The notes: generated from the letters alone by a model not told the origin. Shown: positions 16,809-25,909, counted from the first letter of the stretch. The stretch: 64,000 nt of DNA from Amycolatopsis saalfeldensis (GCF_900110575.1 NZ_FOEF01000017.1:124001-188000), one strand, 5' to 3'. Numbers and translations: made by a program.

Positions 16809-17906
16809 TCACTCGGAGGCGGAGTCCTCGGAGTCGGAGCCGTTGTTCGACTTGGCGTCGGCCGCGGCCTTGGGGGAGCGGCCGTTGCGCGAGCTGCGGC
16901 GCGGCTGGCGCGGCGCGGGCGGCGGCGGGGAGATCTGCTGCACGGCCGGGCCGCCGCCGAGCATCAGCTCCGCGAAGGTCGCCATGGCCTCGTCCAGCTG
17001 GCCGCCGATGCGGCGCACGGACTCGTCGTTGCTGCGGCGCACCAGCGAGTCGACCGAGTCGGTGTCCGGCTGCTTCGCCAGCGTGCCCTCGACCTTGGAC
17101 AGGCCGCTCTTGAGCGCGCCGTCGAGGTCGCCGAGCTGCGAGACGAAGCCGTCCTCCACCTTGTCGAGGCGGTTGCCGAGATCGTCGAGGCGCTGGGTGA
17201 CGGTCTCGAGGCGGTTGCCCAGGTTCTCCAGCCGGTCCGAGGCGTCGATCATCTCGCCGGTCTCGGTCAGCGCCGTCTTGAGCGCCTCGGTGCCGGCGCC
17301 GATCCGCTCCTTGGTGGCGCGGTCCAGCTCGTCGACGCGGGAGCGCAGCTCGTGGTCGGCGGTGTCGATGCGCTCGCGCAGCGCGGCCTCGGCCGACTCG
17401 ACGCGCTCGCGCACCGGGCCGAGCACCGACTGCGGGATCGACTCGAGCTTGGCGTCCTGCTTGTCCAGGTGGCCGCCCAGCTCGTCGATCCGGCGGTGGA
17501 TGTTCTGGAGCTTGTCCTCGAGCCCGTCCATCCGGCCCGCGACGCCCTCGAACCGGGCCGCGACGCCGTCCAGCCGGCCGTCGAGCTGGGCGAACGGCTT
17601 CGCCAGCTTGTCGACGATGCTCTCCACCGCGTGCGTGATCGCCGCGATGGCGTTGTCCTGGGCCTCGAGGCGGGTCATGGCCTCGTCGAGGCGCTCGGCG
17701 AGCACGCCGACCTCGGTGCGGTCGGGCATCTCGGACAGCCGCTTGCGGACCGCGCCCAGCGAGTCGACCGGGGCGAGCCGGGCGTAGATGTCGTCCAGCG
17801 CGTCGAAGATCTGCTGCTGCTCGCTCTCACGCACTTCGGCCGCGCGCACCAGCATGTTGCGCATCCGGTCGAAGGACGGAGCGGCAATCTGGTTGTCAGT
17901 GGTCAC
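16809..17906 (-). CDS. Unknown long coiled-coil protein
   Basis: 365 residues; I do not recognise a named family. From about residue 60 to 280 it is a nearly continuous heptad coiled coil, with repeating blocks such as RLDDLGNRLDKVE, RLENLGNRLETV and RMDGLEDKLQNI, much like an apolipoprotein or tail-fibre rod. The C-terminus (about 315-365) is Pro-rich, then Arg-rich (PRRSSRNGRSPK), then acidic Ser/Asp/Glu. There is no signal peptide or membrane helix, so it is cytoplasmic. A role as scaffold or DNA/cytoskeleton-associated rod is possible but unsupported. The palindrome at 17954 lies upstream. Confidence 0.75.
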   Translation of the reverse strand: MTTDNQIAAPSFDRMRNMLVRAAEVRESEQQQIFDALDDIYARLAPVDSLGAVRKRLSEMPDRTEVGVLAERLDEAMTRLEAQDNAIAAITHAVESIVDKLAKPFAQLDGRLDGVAARFEGVAGRMDGLEDKLQNIHRRIDELGGHLDKQDAKLESIPQSVLGPVRERVESAEAALRERIDTADHELRSRVDELDRATKERIGAGTEALKTALTETGEMIDASDRLENLGNRLETVTQRLDDLGNRLDKVEDGFVSQLGDLDGALKSGLSKVEGTLAKQPDTDSVDSLVRRSNDESVRRIGGQLDEAMATFAELMLGGGPAVQQISPPPPAPRQPRRSSRNGRSPKAAADAKSNNGSDSEDSASE

Positions 17907-17953
17907 TGCGGTGTCCTTCGTCGGCGGGGAAATGGAAGGGACGTGGGACGAAG

Positions 17954-17965
17954 CTTATCGATAAG
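17954..17965. promoter_or_regulatory. Perfect 12-bp palindrome, candidate operator
   Basis: CTTATCGATAAG in the 211-bp divergent gap between the coiled-coil gene and add, in an unusually AT-rich island for this window. It could be a regulator site for either gene. Confidence 0.4.
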
Positions 17966-18117
17966 AAAATTGCGCTGCGTGTGGCCCCCGCGAACGTGCG
18001 ATAACGGCGGCGTTACCCGGATGGCCGATTCGATCCTTGATCGACAAAGCTGAGGGTGGCCTCGGGGTGGGAAGTTAGGGCCATGTAGGGGAATGACAAC
18101 GAGGTTACCGTTGAGGC

Positions 18118-19209
18118 ATGTCAGATGTAACCCTCCTCGGCGCGGAAACCCTGCGCCAGGCCCCCAAGGTCCTGCTGCACGACCACCTGGACGGCGGCCT
18201 GCGGCCCGCCACCGTCGTCGAACTGGCGGAGTCGACCGGGTACGCCGGCCTGCCGACGACCGATGCCGACGCGCTCGGCCGCTGGTTCCGGGAGGCCGCC
18301 GACTCGGGCTCGCTGGTGTCCTACCTGGAGACCTTCGCCCACACCTGCGGCGTGATGCAGACCGAGGACGCGCTGGTCAGGGTGGCGGCCGAGGCCGTCG
18401 AGGACCTGGCCGCCGACGGCGTCGCGTACGCCGAGGTCCGGTACGCGCCGGAGCTGTTCGTCGAACGCGGCCTGTCACTCGATGCGGTGATCGAGGCTGT
18501 GCAGGAGGGGTTCGCCGAGGGAACACGGCGCGTGGCCGCCGCGGGGGGCCGGATCGTCGTCCGGACCTTGCTCTGCGCGATGCGCCAGCACGCCCGTTCG
18601 CTCGAGATCGCCGAGCTGGCGGTGCGCTACCGCGACGCGGGCGTGGCGGGCTTCGACATCGCCGGGCCGGAGGACGGATTCCCGCCGACCCGCAATCTGG
18701 ACGCATTCGAGTATTTGCGCCAGAACAATGCGCATTTCACCATTCATGCCGGGGAGGCGTTCGGCCTGCCTTCCATTTGGGAGGCGATCCAGCACTGCGG
18801 CGCGGAACGGCTCGGGCACGGCGTGCGGATCGTCGAGGACATCAAGACCGATTCGGCCGGAACGGTCCACCTTGGACGGTTGGCGAGCTACGTGCGGGAC
18901 CGCCGGATACCGCTGGAGATCTGCCCGACGTCGAACGTCCAGACCGGCACCGTGCCCTCGCTGGCCGAGCACCCGATCGGGCTGCTGGCCCGGCTGCACT
19001 TCCGGGTCACCGTGAACACGGACAACCGCCTGATGAGCGGGTGCTCGATGACCAGTGAATTCGCGGCGCTGACCGCCACGTTCGGGTTCGGCCTCGAGGA
19101 TCTGCGCTGGTTCACCATCAATGCCATGAAATCCGCGTTCCTCGATTTCGACTCCCGGCTCGCGCTGATCAACGACGTGATCAAGCCCGGGTACGCCGCG
19201 CTGGCCTGA
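18118..19209 (+). CDS. add: Adenosine deaminase
   Basis: 363 residues. Hydrolyses (deoxy)adenosine to (deoxy)inosine in purine salvage. Zinc ligands H21 and H23 (HDHLDGG), the catalytic H209-A-G-E212, H233 in LGHGVRI and D301 in NTDNRLMSG are all in place. The DNR form in place of DDP is common in actinobacterial members. It is monocistronic and lies just beyond the nucleoside-uptake operon, whose imported purine nucleosides it can process. Confidence 0.95.
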   Translation: MSDVTLLGAETLRQAPKVLLHDHLDGGLRPATVVELAESTGYAGLPTTDADALGRWFREAADSGSLVSYLETFAHTCGVMQTEDALVRVAAEAVEDLAADGVAYAEVRYAPELFVERGLSLDAVIEAVQEGFAEGTRRVAAAGGRIVVRTLLCAMRQHARSLEIAELAVRYRDAGVAGFDIAGPEDGFPPTRNLDAFEYLRQNNAHFTIHAGEAFGLPSIWEAIQHCGAERLGHGVRIVEDIKTDSAGTVHLGRLASYVRDRRIPLEICPTSNVQTGTVPSLAEHPIGLLARLHFRVTVNTDNRLMSGCSMTSEFAALTATFGFGLEDLRWFTINAMKSAFLDFDSRLALINDVIKPGYAALA

Positions 19210-19272
19210 GTTCCCGCTGCCGGACGTGATCGCCAGAACGGCGGTTGCGTTCCTTAGCATGGCCAACTAATG

Positions 19273-19301
19273 TTCACGATGTAGGAATTGATTCCCATAT
19301 T
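19273..19301 (+). promoter_or_regulatory. Candidate promoter with dyad upstream of the MFS gene
   Basis: TTCACG at 19273-19278 and CATATT at 19296-19301 with a 17-bp spacer. The spacer contains the small palindrome GGAAT-TG-ATTCC (19284-19295), a possible operator. The GTG start at 19310 would be almost at the transcript start. Confidence 0.35.
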
Positions 19302-19309
19302 GTGAGACG

Positions 19310-20527
19310 GTGGCGAACATGGCGCAGGTCGCGGCGGGTGACACGGTACGAGAAAAGCCCAGTTCTCGACGCTGGCTCATCCTCGCGCTCGGCCTCGCCG
19401 CGCAGACCGCGAGCTGCTCGTTCCTCTATGGACTGCCGTTCCTGGTGCCCGCGATGCGCGCCGTCGACGGCCTGTCGCTCGCGGAGGCGGGCACGGTCGT
19501 CGCGGCGCCCAGCATCGGGCTCCTGCTGACCCTGATCGCGTGGGGCGCGGCTGCGGACCGTTACGGAGAGCGGCTGATCATGGCGCTCGGGCTGGGCGTT
19601 TCGGGATTACTCCTGGTGTACGCCGCCCTCTGGCATCACCCGGTTGGCCTACTCTTTGGGGTCTTTCTTGTCGCCGGAGCGTGCACGGCCTCGGTGAACG
19701 CGGCGAGCGGCCGGGTGGTGATGGGCTGGTTCGCGAAGTCCGAGCGCGGCGTCGCGATGGGCATCCGGCAGACGGCGCAGCCGCTCGGGGTCGGCGTGGC
19801 CGCGCTGGGGCTGCCGCCGATCGCCGCGCACTGGGGCTTCCAGGCCGCGATGCTGCTGCCGGCGGTGCTGGCGATCCTGGTCGCGCTGCTGGTCGCCGCC
19901 CTGGTGGTCGACCCGCCGCGGCCGCCGCGCGCGGCCGCGGGGGAGAAGCCGCCTTCGCCGTACCGGAAGCCTTGGCTGTGGCGGGTGCACGGGGCGAGCG
20001 CGCTGCTGGTGGTGCCGCAGTTCGCGGTGTCGGCGTTCGCGCCGGTGTACCTGGTCTCGCAGCAGCACTGGAGCCCGTCGGGGGCCGGTGTTTTCCTCGC
20101 GGTGGCCCAGGTGCTGGGCGCGGCGGGACGGCTGGGCTCGGGCTACTGGTCGGACCGCGTCGGCAGCCGGCTGCGGCCGATGCGCCAGCTCGCCGTCGCG
20201 AGTGTGCTGGTGATGCTGCTGGTGGCGGTCGGCGACGTGAGCTGGCTGTGGCTCGTGCTGTTCGCGCTGGTCCTCGCCGCGGTCATCACGGTCGCGGACA
20301 ACGGCCTCGGCTTCACCGCGTCGGCCGAGCTGGCGGGCGTCGCGTGGTCGGGCCGGGCGATGGGCACGCAGAACACCGCGCAGAACATCGCGGCCTCCCT
20401 CACTCCGCCCCTGCTGGGCCTGGTCATCGGCGACAGCCGGTACGCGCCGGCCTTCTGCGTCGCCGCGGTCTTCCCGGCGGTGGCCATCGCCGTCGTCCCG
20501 GTCCGAGCGCAGTCCGAAGCGGACTGA
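19310..20527 (+). CDS. Major facilitator superfamily transporter
   Basis: 405 residues, 12 predicted transmembrane helices and no large extra domain. The loop between helices 2 and 3 carries the MFS motif (GAAADRYGERL, about residues 80-90), repeated in weaker form as YWSDRVGSRLR in the second half. GMAVRAMGIRQTAQPLG-like residues in helix 4-5 (RGVAMGIRQTAQPLG) match the CynX/NimT-like or general drug/organic-anion groups. Substrate unknown. It ends 2 bp from the convergent TetR gene, which however faces its own target on the other side. Confidence 0.85.
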   Translation: MANMAQVAAGDTVREKPSSRRWLILALGLAAQTASCSFLYGLPFLVPAMRAVDGLSLAEAGTVVAAPSIGLLLTLIAWGAAADRYGERLIMALGLGVSGLLLVYAALWHHPVGLLFGVFLVAGACTASVNAASGRVVMGWFAKSERGVAMGIRQTAQPLGVGVAALGLPPIAAHWGFQAAMLLPAVLAILVALLVAALVVDPPRPPRAAAGEKPPSPYRKPWLWRVHGASALLVVPQFAVSAFAPVYLVSQQHWSPSGAGVFLAVAQVLGAAGRLGSGYWSDRVGSRLRPMRQLAVASVLVMLLVAVGDVSWLWLVLFALVLAAVITVADNGLGFTASAELAGVAWSGRAMGTQNTAQNIAASLTPPLLGLVIGDSRYAPAFCVAAVFPAVAIAVVPVRAQSEAD

Positions 20528-20528
20528 T

Positions 20529-21110
20529 TCAGGCCAGGGCCGTGGAAGCCTTGAGGCCGTCCAGGAAAAACGCCAGGTGCCGGCGCCAGACGTCCGGGCT
20601 GGTGTCGATCGACTCGTGGATCAGCTGGGACATCGCGGTGACCAGCGAGCCCAGGTCGGACGGCTCGAAGTCGAGGCGCAGCACACCGGCGGCCTTCGCG
20701 CGGGTGAGGATGCGCTCGGCGTGCCGGAAGCCTTGACAGCAGGCATCGACGACGACGGGGCTGAGCGGGCGCCGCCGGGCGAGGGCATCGTTCAGGCTGT
20801 GGTTCTCGGCCTGCATGGCGAACAGGTCCTCGACGAACCGCACGAAGCCCACCCACGGGTCCGGCTCGGCCCAGGCCCGGGTGGTGATGTCTTCGAGAGC
20901 GGCCAGCTGCGCGGGCAGGATCGCGTCGTAGAACGCCTCGCGGGTGGGGAAGTGGGCATACAGCGTGCCGATGCTGACGCCGGCGGCCCGCGCGATCGGC
21001 TCCAGTGGCGCGTCGAGCCCGTGCTCGGCGAACGCGTGGGTCGCGGCAGCGAGCAGCTTGTCACGGTTGCGCGCGGCGTCTACCCGCAGCGGCTTGGATC
21101 CGGCGGCCAT
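20529..21110 (-). CDS. TetR-family repressor
   Basis: 193 residues. The N-terminal helix-turn-helix spans about residues 12-58 (LDAPLEPIARAAGVSIGTLYAHFPTRE, with the TLYxHFxxRE end). The ligand domain is all-alpha and of undetermined specificity. It is divergent from the SDR gene at 21207, and the two matched operators at 21128-21183 lie between the starts, so it most likely represses both itself and that gene. Confidence 0.9.
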   Translation of the reverse strand: MAAGSKPLRVDAARNRDKLLAAATHAFAEHGLDAPLEPIARAAGVSIGTLYAHFPTREAFYDAILPAQLAALEDITTRAWAEPDPWVGFVRFVEDLFAMQAENHSLNDALARRRPLSPVVVDACCQGFRHAERILTRAKAAGVLRLDFEPSDLGSLVTAMSQLIHESIDTSPDVWRRHLAFFLDGLKASTALA

Positions 21111-21123
21111 GGCCTCATCCTAC

Positions 21124-21187
21124 AAGTCGAGGGTGACCTCGGGTTCTGTGATAGCGTCGGCCGCGAAATCGAGGTGACCCTCGACTT
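21124..21187. promoter_or_regulatory. Twin TetR operators in the divergent promoter
   Basis: Two copies of CGAGG-N4-CCTCG (21128-21141 and 21170-21183), 42 bp centre to centre (four helical turns). They sit in larger inverted arms that match at 17 of 18 positions (21124-21141 against 21170-21187). The arrangement suits two dimers bound on the same face of the DNA. Confidence 0.7.
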
Positions 21188-21206
21188 AAGGGGAAGGAAC
21201 TTCGCC

Positions 21207-21932
21207 ATGGCTGAAACGACCCGCCCGACCGCCGTTGTCCTCGGGGCCGGTCCCGGGCTCGGCATGTCCGTCGCCCACCGGTTCGGGCGGGCGGGGTACG
21301 ACGTCGCGCTCGTCTCGCGCACCGACACCCGCCACTCCCGTTACCTGGCTTCGCTCGCCGATGCCGGGATCACGGCCGAGGCCTTCGTCGGCGACGTCCG
21401 CACCGGCGTCCTGGCCACGCTCGACGCGATCACCGAACGGTTCGGCACCATCGACTTCGTCTACTACGGGCCCGCGTCGACCGACCCGGACAACCTTCCC
21501 GGGCCGATCACCGAAGCCGATTCCGCCGCCGTCGAGCGGGCGATGAGCTGGGTGTACCCGGCGGTCGACGTGGTCGGCCGGGTGCTGCCCGGCATGCGGG
21601 AGCGCGGCCGCGGCGGGCTGCTGTTCGCCGGCGGGCTCAGCTCGGTCCGGCCGATGCCCGCGCTCGGCGCCCTCGCCGTTTCGGCGGCCGCACTGCGGAA
21701 CTACGCCGTGACCCTCCACGCGGGACTCGACGGCACCGGCGTCTACGCGGGGAGCCTGACCATCGGCGGGGTGATCGAGCGCGGTGACGTCCACCGTCTG
21801 GTCGCTTCGCAGCCCGCGGAGTTCGGTGACCTCGCCGGGCGCACCCTCGACCCCGACGTCATCGCGGACGCGGCGTGGCGGATGTACTCGGAGAGTCGCG
21901 AGCCCGAGGGCGTTTTCAGCGTTTTCGACTGA
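21207..21932 (+). CDS. SDR-family oxidoreductase
   Basis: 241 residues from ATG 21207, which has GGGGAAGG upstream. A Rossmann start, VVLGAGPGLGMSVAHRF (GxGxGxG-like, residues 9-20), binds NAD(P). The second strand ends with SRT, suggesting NADP preference. The usual catalytic YxxxK is not evident: the region where it should lie reads ALGALAVSAAALRNYA, with no Tyr/Lys pair. It may therefore be a divergent SDR without classic reductase activity, or use other residues. The substrate is unknown; it is controlled by the divergent TetR. Confidence 0.8.
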   Translation: MAETTRPTAVVLGAGPGLGMSVAHRFGRAGYDVALVSRTDTRHSRYLASLADAGITAEAFVGDVRTGVLATLDAITERFGTIDFVYYGPASTDPDNLPGPITEADSAAVERAMSWVYPAVDVVGRVLPGMRERGRGGLLFAGGLSSVRPMPALGALAVSAAALRNYAVTLHAGLDGTGVYAGSLTIGGVIERGDVHRLVASQPAEFGDLAGRTLDPDVIADAAWRMYSESREPEGVFSVFD

Positions 21933-21941
21933 CCCAGCACC

Positions 21942-21983
21942 AAAAAACCGGAGGCCGCCCCCGCGTGGGGGACGGCCTCCGGT
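21942..21983 (-). terminator. Terminator of the acidic-protein gene
   Basis: A ten-base stem ACCGGAGGCC/GGCCTCCGGT (21947-21956, 21974-21983) with an inner GC hairpin. On the minus strand it is followed by TTTTTT. The convergent SDR gene ends 10 bp away and probably shares it. Confidence 0.8.
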
Positions 21984-21999
21984 CAGGACGACGTCAGGT

Positions 22000-23250
22000 T
22001 CAGACCACCGTGAGGCGGTTCTCGAACGACTCCACCAGCTTGCGCCACGCGCTCTGCTCCGCGTCGAACGGCGCGCTCGGCTCGAGGCGCGTCGGGTCCG
22101 GGCGCAGCACGAAGGAGATCAGCCAGCCGAGGCTCTCGTTCGCGGCCAGCGCCTCCTCGACGGTGTCGTCGTCCGCCCAGTCGGCGGCGTCGGTGATCAG
22201 CTCGACCGCCAGCTCCAGCTGGGTCGCGTCGATCGACTCGGGGCCTTCGGCGATGTCGGCGTCCAGCCCGCCCAGCACGTACGTGTTCTCGGTGTCGACC
22301 TCGACTTCGAGTTCGCCCGCGGTGGCCTTGGCGACCACCTCGTCCCAAGTGGACACCTCGGCGATGTCGGTGTCGGCCAGGTCCTTGCCGCCCTTGATGG
22401 CCTTGAGCAGCGCCTTCTCGGAGGTGAACACGTCGATCTCGCCGTCGCTGCCCAGGAACAGCGGCTTGTCGTCGAGGTAGCAGCGCAGGGTGTAGTACTC
22501 CGTGCCGGAGGTGACGATCTTGATCGGGTCGATCCCGACCTCGCCCCAGAAGCCGACCGGCTCGTCGTCCTCGGCGTCGTCTTCGGAGTCGGGCGCGTCC
22601 ACGGCCTCGAGGTCTTCGGGCTGCGCGGCTTCGGCCTCAGCCGACTCCTCGTGGAAGGCGGCCAGCTCCTCGGCCGTCTGCTCCAGCACCGCAGCGTCGA
22701 CGTCGGGCGCCGTGACCAGGTTGTCGATCGCGTCGAGCACGATGTCCCACTTCTCGGACACGGCCTTCGACAGGTCGTTCCAGAGCGCCTCGCCCTCACG
22801 CCCGGTGAACGGCAGCCGGCCCTGCTCCAGCAGCGAGAAGCCCTCGTACGCGTCGAGGACCTCGTGCACCTCCTCCAGCTCGCACACGTCGGCGAGCGAG
22901 CGGACGATGCCGACGATCTCCGCCAGCTCCGCGATGGTCCACGAGTCCGGCTCCTCGGCGACCAGCTCGGGCACGCCGACCAGGTCGTAGGAGTGGTCTT
23001 CGTCCGGGATCAGCTCGGGCACGTTCAGCGCCGGCACCGCGTCCCACGCAGGGTGGTCCAGCAGGTCGTGCTGCTCGGACGTCCGCACGAAGGCGGCCAG
23101 GTGGGCGGCGTCGGGGAAGGCGTACAGGTCGTCCTCGTCGCCGAGGAACGCTTCCCACTCCTCGCCGTCCTCCCGCCACCGGGGCGCCCACAGGGTGACG
23201 ACGTCGCCCTGCGGCAGTCCGAGCTCGATCGGGATGATGTCCTGTGCCAT
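22000..23250 (-). CDS. Unknown highly acidic protein
   Basis: 416 residues from ATG 23250 (MAQDIIPIELG). Asp and Glu are strongly over-represented throughout, with an almost purely acidic linker near residue 205-240 (ESAEAEAAQPEDLEAVDAPD, then DDAEDDEP). The sequence looks like two related alpha/beta halves. Each carries a DDLYAF or DGEIDVF-type strand followed by an AHLAAF or KALLKAI helix, so an internal duplication joined by the acidic linker is likely. There is no signal peptide or membrane segment. I do not recognise a biochemical function. It is divergent from the helicase at 23393, with only 142 bp between them. Confidence 0.8.
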   Translation of the reverse strand: MAQDIIPIELGLPQGDVVTLWAPRWREDGEEWEAFLGDEDDLYAFPDAAHLAAFVRTSEQHDLLDHPAWDAVPALNVPELIPDEDHSYDLVGVPELVAEEPDSWTIAELAEIVGIVRSLADVCELEEVHEVLDAYEGFSLLEQGRLPFTGREGEALWNDLSKAVSEKWDIVLDAIDNLVTAPDVDAAVLEQTAEELAAFHEESAEAEAAQPEDLEAVDAPDSEDDAEDDEPVGFWGEVGIDPIKIVTSGTEYYTLRCYLDDKPLFLGSDGEIDVFTSEKALLKAIKGGKDLADTDIAEVSTWDEVVAKATAGELEVEVDTENTYVLGGLDADIAEGPESIDATQLELAVELITDAADWADDDTVEEALAANESLGWLISFVLRPDPTRLEPSAPFDAEQSAWRKLVESFENRLTVV

Positions 23251-23392
23251 TCTTCGAACCCTCCGGCAGTTCCGCCCGTGTACGCGCTCGTCCGAAAGTA
23301 TCCCCCGGTCGGTGCGCGGTACCGCGAAGCCTACGGGTTTGGGCAAGCAGCCGCGATCGCCCCTCGCCAAGACCCGGCGAAGGGATGGCACG

Positions 23393-25909
23393 ATGGGTCC
23401 CGCGATGACACTCACAGACCTCCTGCCTGCGGATCCTGATCCCGACGCCCTGTTCGAAGCCTTCTCCGCGTGGACGGCCGAGCGGGGCATCCAGCTGTAC
23501 CCGGCGCAGGAGGAGGCGCTGATCGAGGTCGTCTCCGGCGCGAACGTGATCCTCTCGACGCCCACCGGCTCCGGGAAGAGCCTGGTGGCCGTCGGCGCCC
23601 ACTTCACCGCGCTCGCCCACGGCCGCCGCAGCTTCTACACGGCGCCGATCAAGGCGCTCGTCTCGGAGAAGTTCTTCCAGCTCATCGAGATCTTCGGCGC
23701 GGACAGCGTCGGGATGATGACGGGTGACTCCTCGGTCAACGCCGACGCCCCGATCATCTGCTGCACGGCGGAAATCCTGGCGAACATGGCGTTAAGGCTC
23801 GGTGCCGACGCGCCCGTGGGCCAGGTCGTGGCCGACGAGTTCCACTTCTACTCCGAGCCGGACCGCGGCTGGGCCTGGCAGGTCCCGCTGATCGAACTGG
23901 ACAAAGCCCAGTTCGTCCTGATGTCGGCGACCCTCGGCGATGTGTCCTTCTTCCAGAAGGACCTCACCCGCCGCACGGGCCGGACCACGGCGGTGGTCAC
24001 CTCGGCGGAGCGGCCGGTGCCGCTGACCTTCCGCTACGCGCTGACGCCGGTGCACGAGACGATGTCCGAGCTGCTCCACGGCGGGCAGGCGCCGGTGTAC
24101 GTGGTGCATTTCTCGCAGGCGGCGGCGATCGAGCGCGCGCAGACGCTGATGAGCATCAACGTGACCACCAAGGCCGAGAAGGACGCCATCGCCGAGCTGA
24201 TCGGCGGCTTCCGGTTCTCCGCGGGTTTCGGCAAGACGCTGTCCCGGCTGGTCCGCCACGGCATCGGCGTGCACCACGCGGGCATGCTGCCGAAGTACCG
24301 GCGGCTGGTCGAGACGCTGGCGCAGTCCGGGCTGCTCAAGGTGATCTGCGGGACCGACACCCTCGGCGTCGGCATCAACGTGCCGATCCGCACCGTGGTG
24401 TTCTCGGCGCTGACCAAGTACGACGGCGTGCGGCAGCGGCACCTCAAGGCGCGCGAGTTCCACCAGATCGCCGGCCGCGCGGGCCGCGCCGGGTACGACA
24501 CCGACGGGTACGTGGTGGTGCAGGCGCCCGACCACGTCGTGGAGAACGCGAAGGCGCTGGAGAAGGCGGGCGACGACCCGAAGAAGAAAAAGAAGATCGT
24601 CCGGAAGAAGGCGCCCGAGGGCTTCGTCAACTGGACCGAGAGCACGTTCGACCGGCTGATCGCGGCCGAGCCCGAGCCGCTGACTTCGAGCTTCCGGGTC
24701 AGCCACTCGATGCTGCTGAACGTGATCTCGCGGCCCGGCAACGCGTTCGAGCACATGCGGCACCTGCTGGAGGACAACCACTCCGACCGGCCAGCGCAGC
24801 GAAAGCTGATCCTGCGCGCCATCGCGATCTACCGCGCCCTGCTGACCGCGGGCGTCGTCGAGCGGCTGCCCGAGCCGGACGCGGACGGCCGCATCGTGCG
24901 GCTCACCGTCGACCTGCAGTTCGACTTCGCGCTGAACCAGCCGCTCTCGCCGTTCGCGCTGGCGGCGGTGGAGCTGCTCGACCTGGAGTCGCCTTCGTAC
25001 GCGCTGGACGTCGTGTCCGTTGTGGAATCCACTGTGGACAATCCGCGGCCGGTCCTTTCGCAGCAGCAGTTCAAGGCCCGCGGCGAGGCCGTGCAGGCGA
25101 TGAAGGCCGAGGGCATCGAGTACGACGAGCGGATGGAGCTGCTCGAAGGCGTCACGTACGCGAAGCCGCTGGAGGAACTGCTCACCGCCGCCTACGAGTC
25201 CTACCGCCAGGGCCACCCGTGGGTGGCGGACTACGAGCTTTCCCCGAAGTCCGTGGTCCGCGACATGTACGAGCGGGCGATGAACTTCGTGGAGTACGTG
25301 GGGTTCTACCAGCTCGCGCGGTCCGAGGGCTTGGTGCTGCGCTACCTCGCGGACACCTACGACGCCCTGCGCCACACCGTCCCGGACGAGGCGAAAACCG
25401 AGGCGCTGCAAGACCTCATCGAGTGGCTGGGCGAGCTGGTCCGCCAGGTCGACTCCAGCCTGCTGGACGAGTGGGAGGCGCTGCGTCATCCCGGCGAGGA
25501 AGGCCCCGTCTCGCAGCGGCCGCCGTCCGAGCCGCCCGGGGTCACCCGCAACGAGCGTGCGTTCCGGGTGCTGGTGCGCAACGAGTTGTTCCGTCGCGTG
25601 GAGCTGGCCGCCCGCCGCAACTTCTACGCGCTCGGCGAGCTGGACGCCGACGCCGGCTGGGACGCGGACGCGTGGGAAGACGCCGTCGAGGACTACTTCG
25701 ACGAGCACGAGACGCTCGGCATCGGCCCGGACGCCCGCGGCCCGGCGCTCCTGCTCATCGAGCAGGAGCCCGACCTCTGGCGCGTCCGGCAGATCTTCGA
25801 CGACCCGGCCGGCGACCACGACTGGGGCATCGGCGCCGAGGTCGACCTGCGCGCGTCGGACGAGGTGGGGGCCGCGGTCGTGCGGATCGTGGACGTGAAC
25901 CAGCTCTAG
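23393..25909 (+). CDS. DEAD/DEAH-box helicase with DUF3516 C-terminal domain
   Basis: 838 residues from ATG 23393, chosen because GAAGGGA precedes it; ATG 23405 (MTLTDLL) is the alternative. Superfamily 2 helicase of the Ski2/HelY-like type. Walker A is STPTGSGKS (about residues 57-65), the Walker B box reads ADEFHFY (DEFH), motif III is SAT, and motif VI is QIAGRAGRAG. A Lys-rich insert (about residue 396-405) precedes a long C-terminal domain of the DUF3516 type found in actinobacteria. A role in RNA processing or decay is likely from the fold; the substrate is not known. Confidence 0.9.
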   Translation: MGPAMTLTDLLPADPDPDALFEAFSAWTAERGIQLYPAQEEALIEVVSGANVILSTPTGSGKSLVAVGAHFTALAHGRRSFYTAPIKALVSEKFFQLIEIFGADSVGMMTGDSSVNADAPIICCTAEILANMALRLGADAPVGQVVADEFHFYSEPDRGWAWQVPLIELDKAQFVLMSATLGDVSFFQKDLTRRTGRTTAVVTSAERPVPLTFRYALTPVHETMSELLHGGQAPVYVVHFSQAAAIERAQTLMSINVTTKAEKDAIAELIGGFRFSAGFGKTLSRLVRHGIGVHHAGMLPKYRRLVETLAQSGLLKVICGTDTLGVGINVPIRTVVFSALTKYDGVRQRHLKAREFHQIAGRAGRAGYDTDGYVVVQAPDHVVENAKALEKAGDDPKKKKKIVRKKAPEGFVNWTESTFDRLIAAEPEPLTSSFRVSHSMLLNVISRPGNAFEHMRHLLEDNHSDRPAQRKLILRAIAIYRALLTAGVVERLPEPDADGRIVRLTVDLQFDFALNQPLSPFALAAVELLDLESPSYALDVVSVVESTVDNPRPVLSQQQFKARGEAVQAMKAEGIEYDERMELLEGVTYAKPLEELLTAAYESYRQGHPWVADYELSPKSVVRDMYERAMNFVEYVGFYQLARSEGLVLRYLADTYDALRHTVPDEAKTEALQDLIEWLGELVRQVDSSLLDEWEALRHPGEEGPVSQRPPSEPPGVTRNERAFRVLVRNELFRRVELAARRNFYALGELDADAGWDADAWEDAVEDYFDEHETLGIGPDARGPALLLIEQEPDLWRVRQIFDDPAGDHDWGIGAEVDLRASDEVGAAVVRIVDVNQL

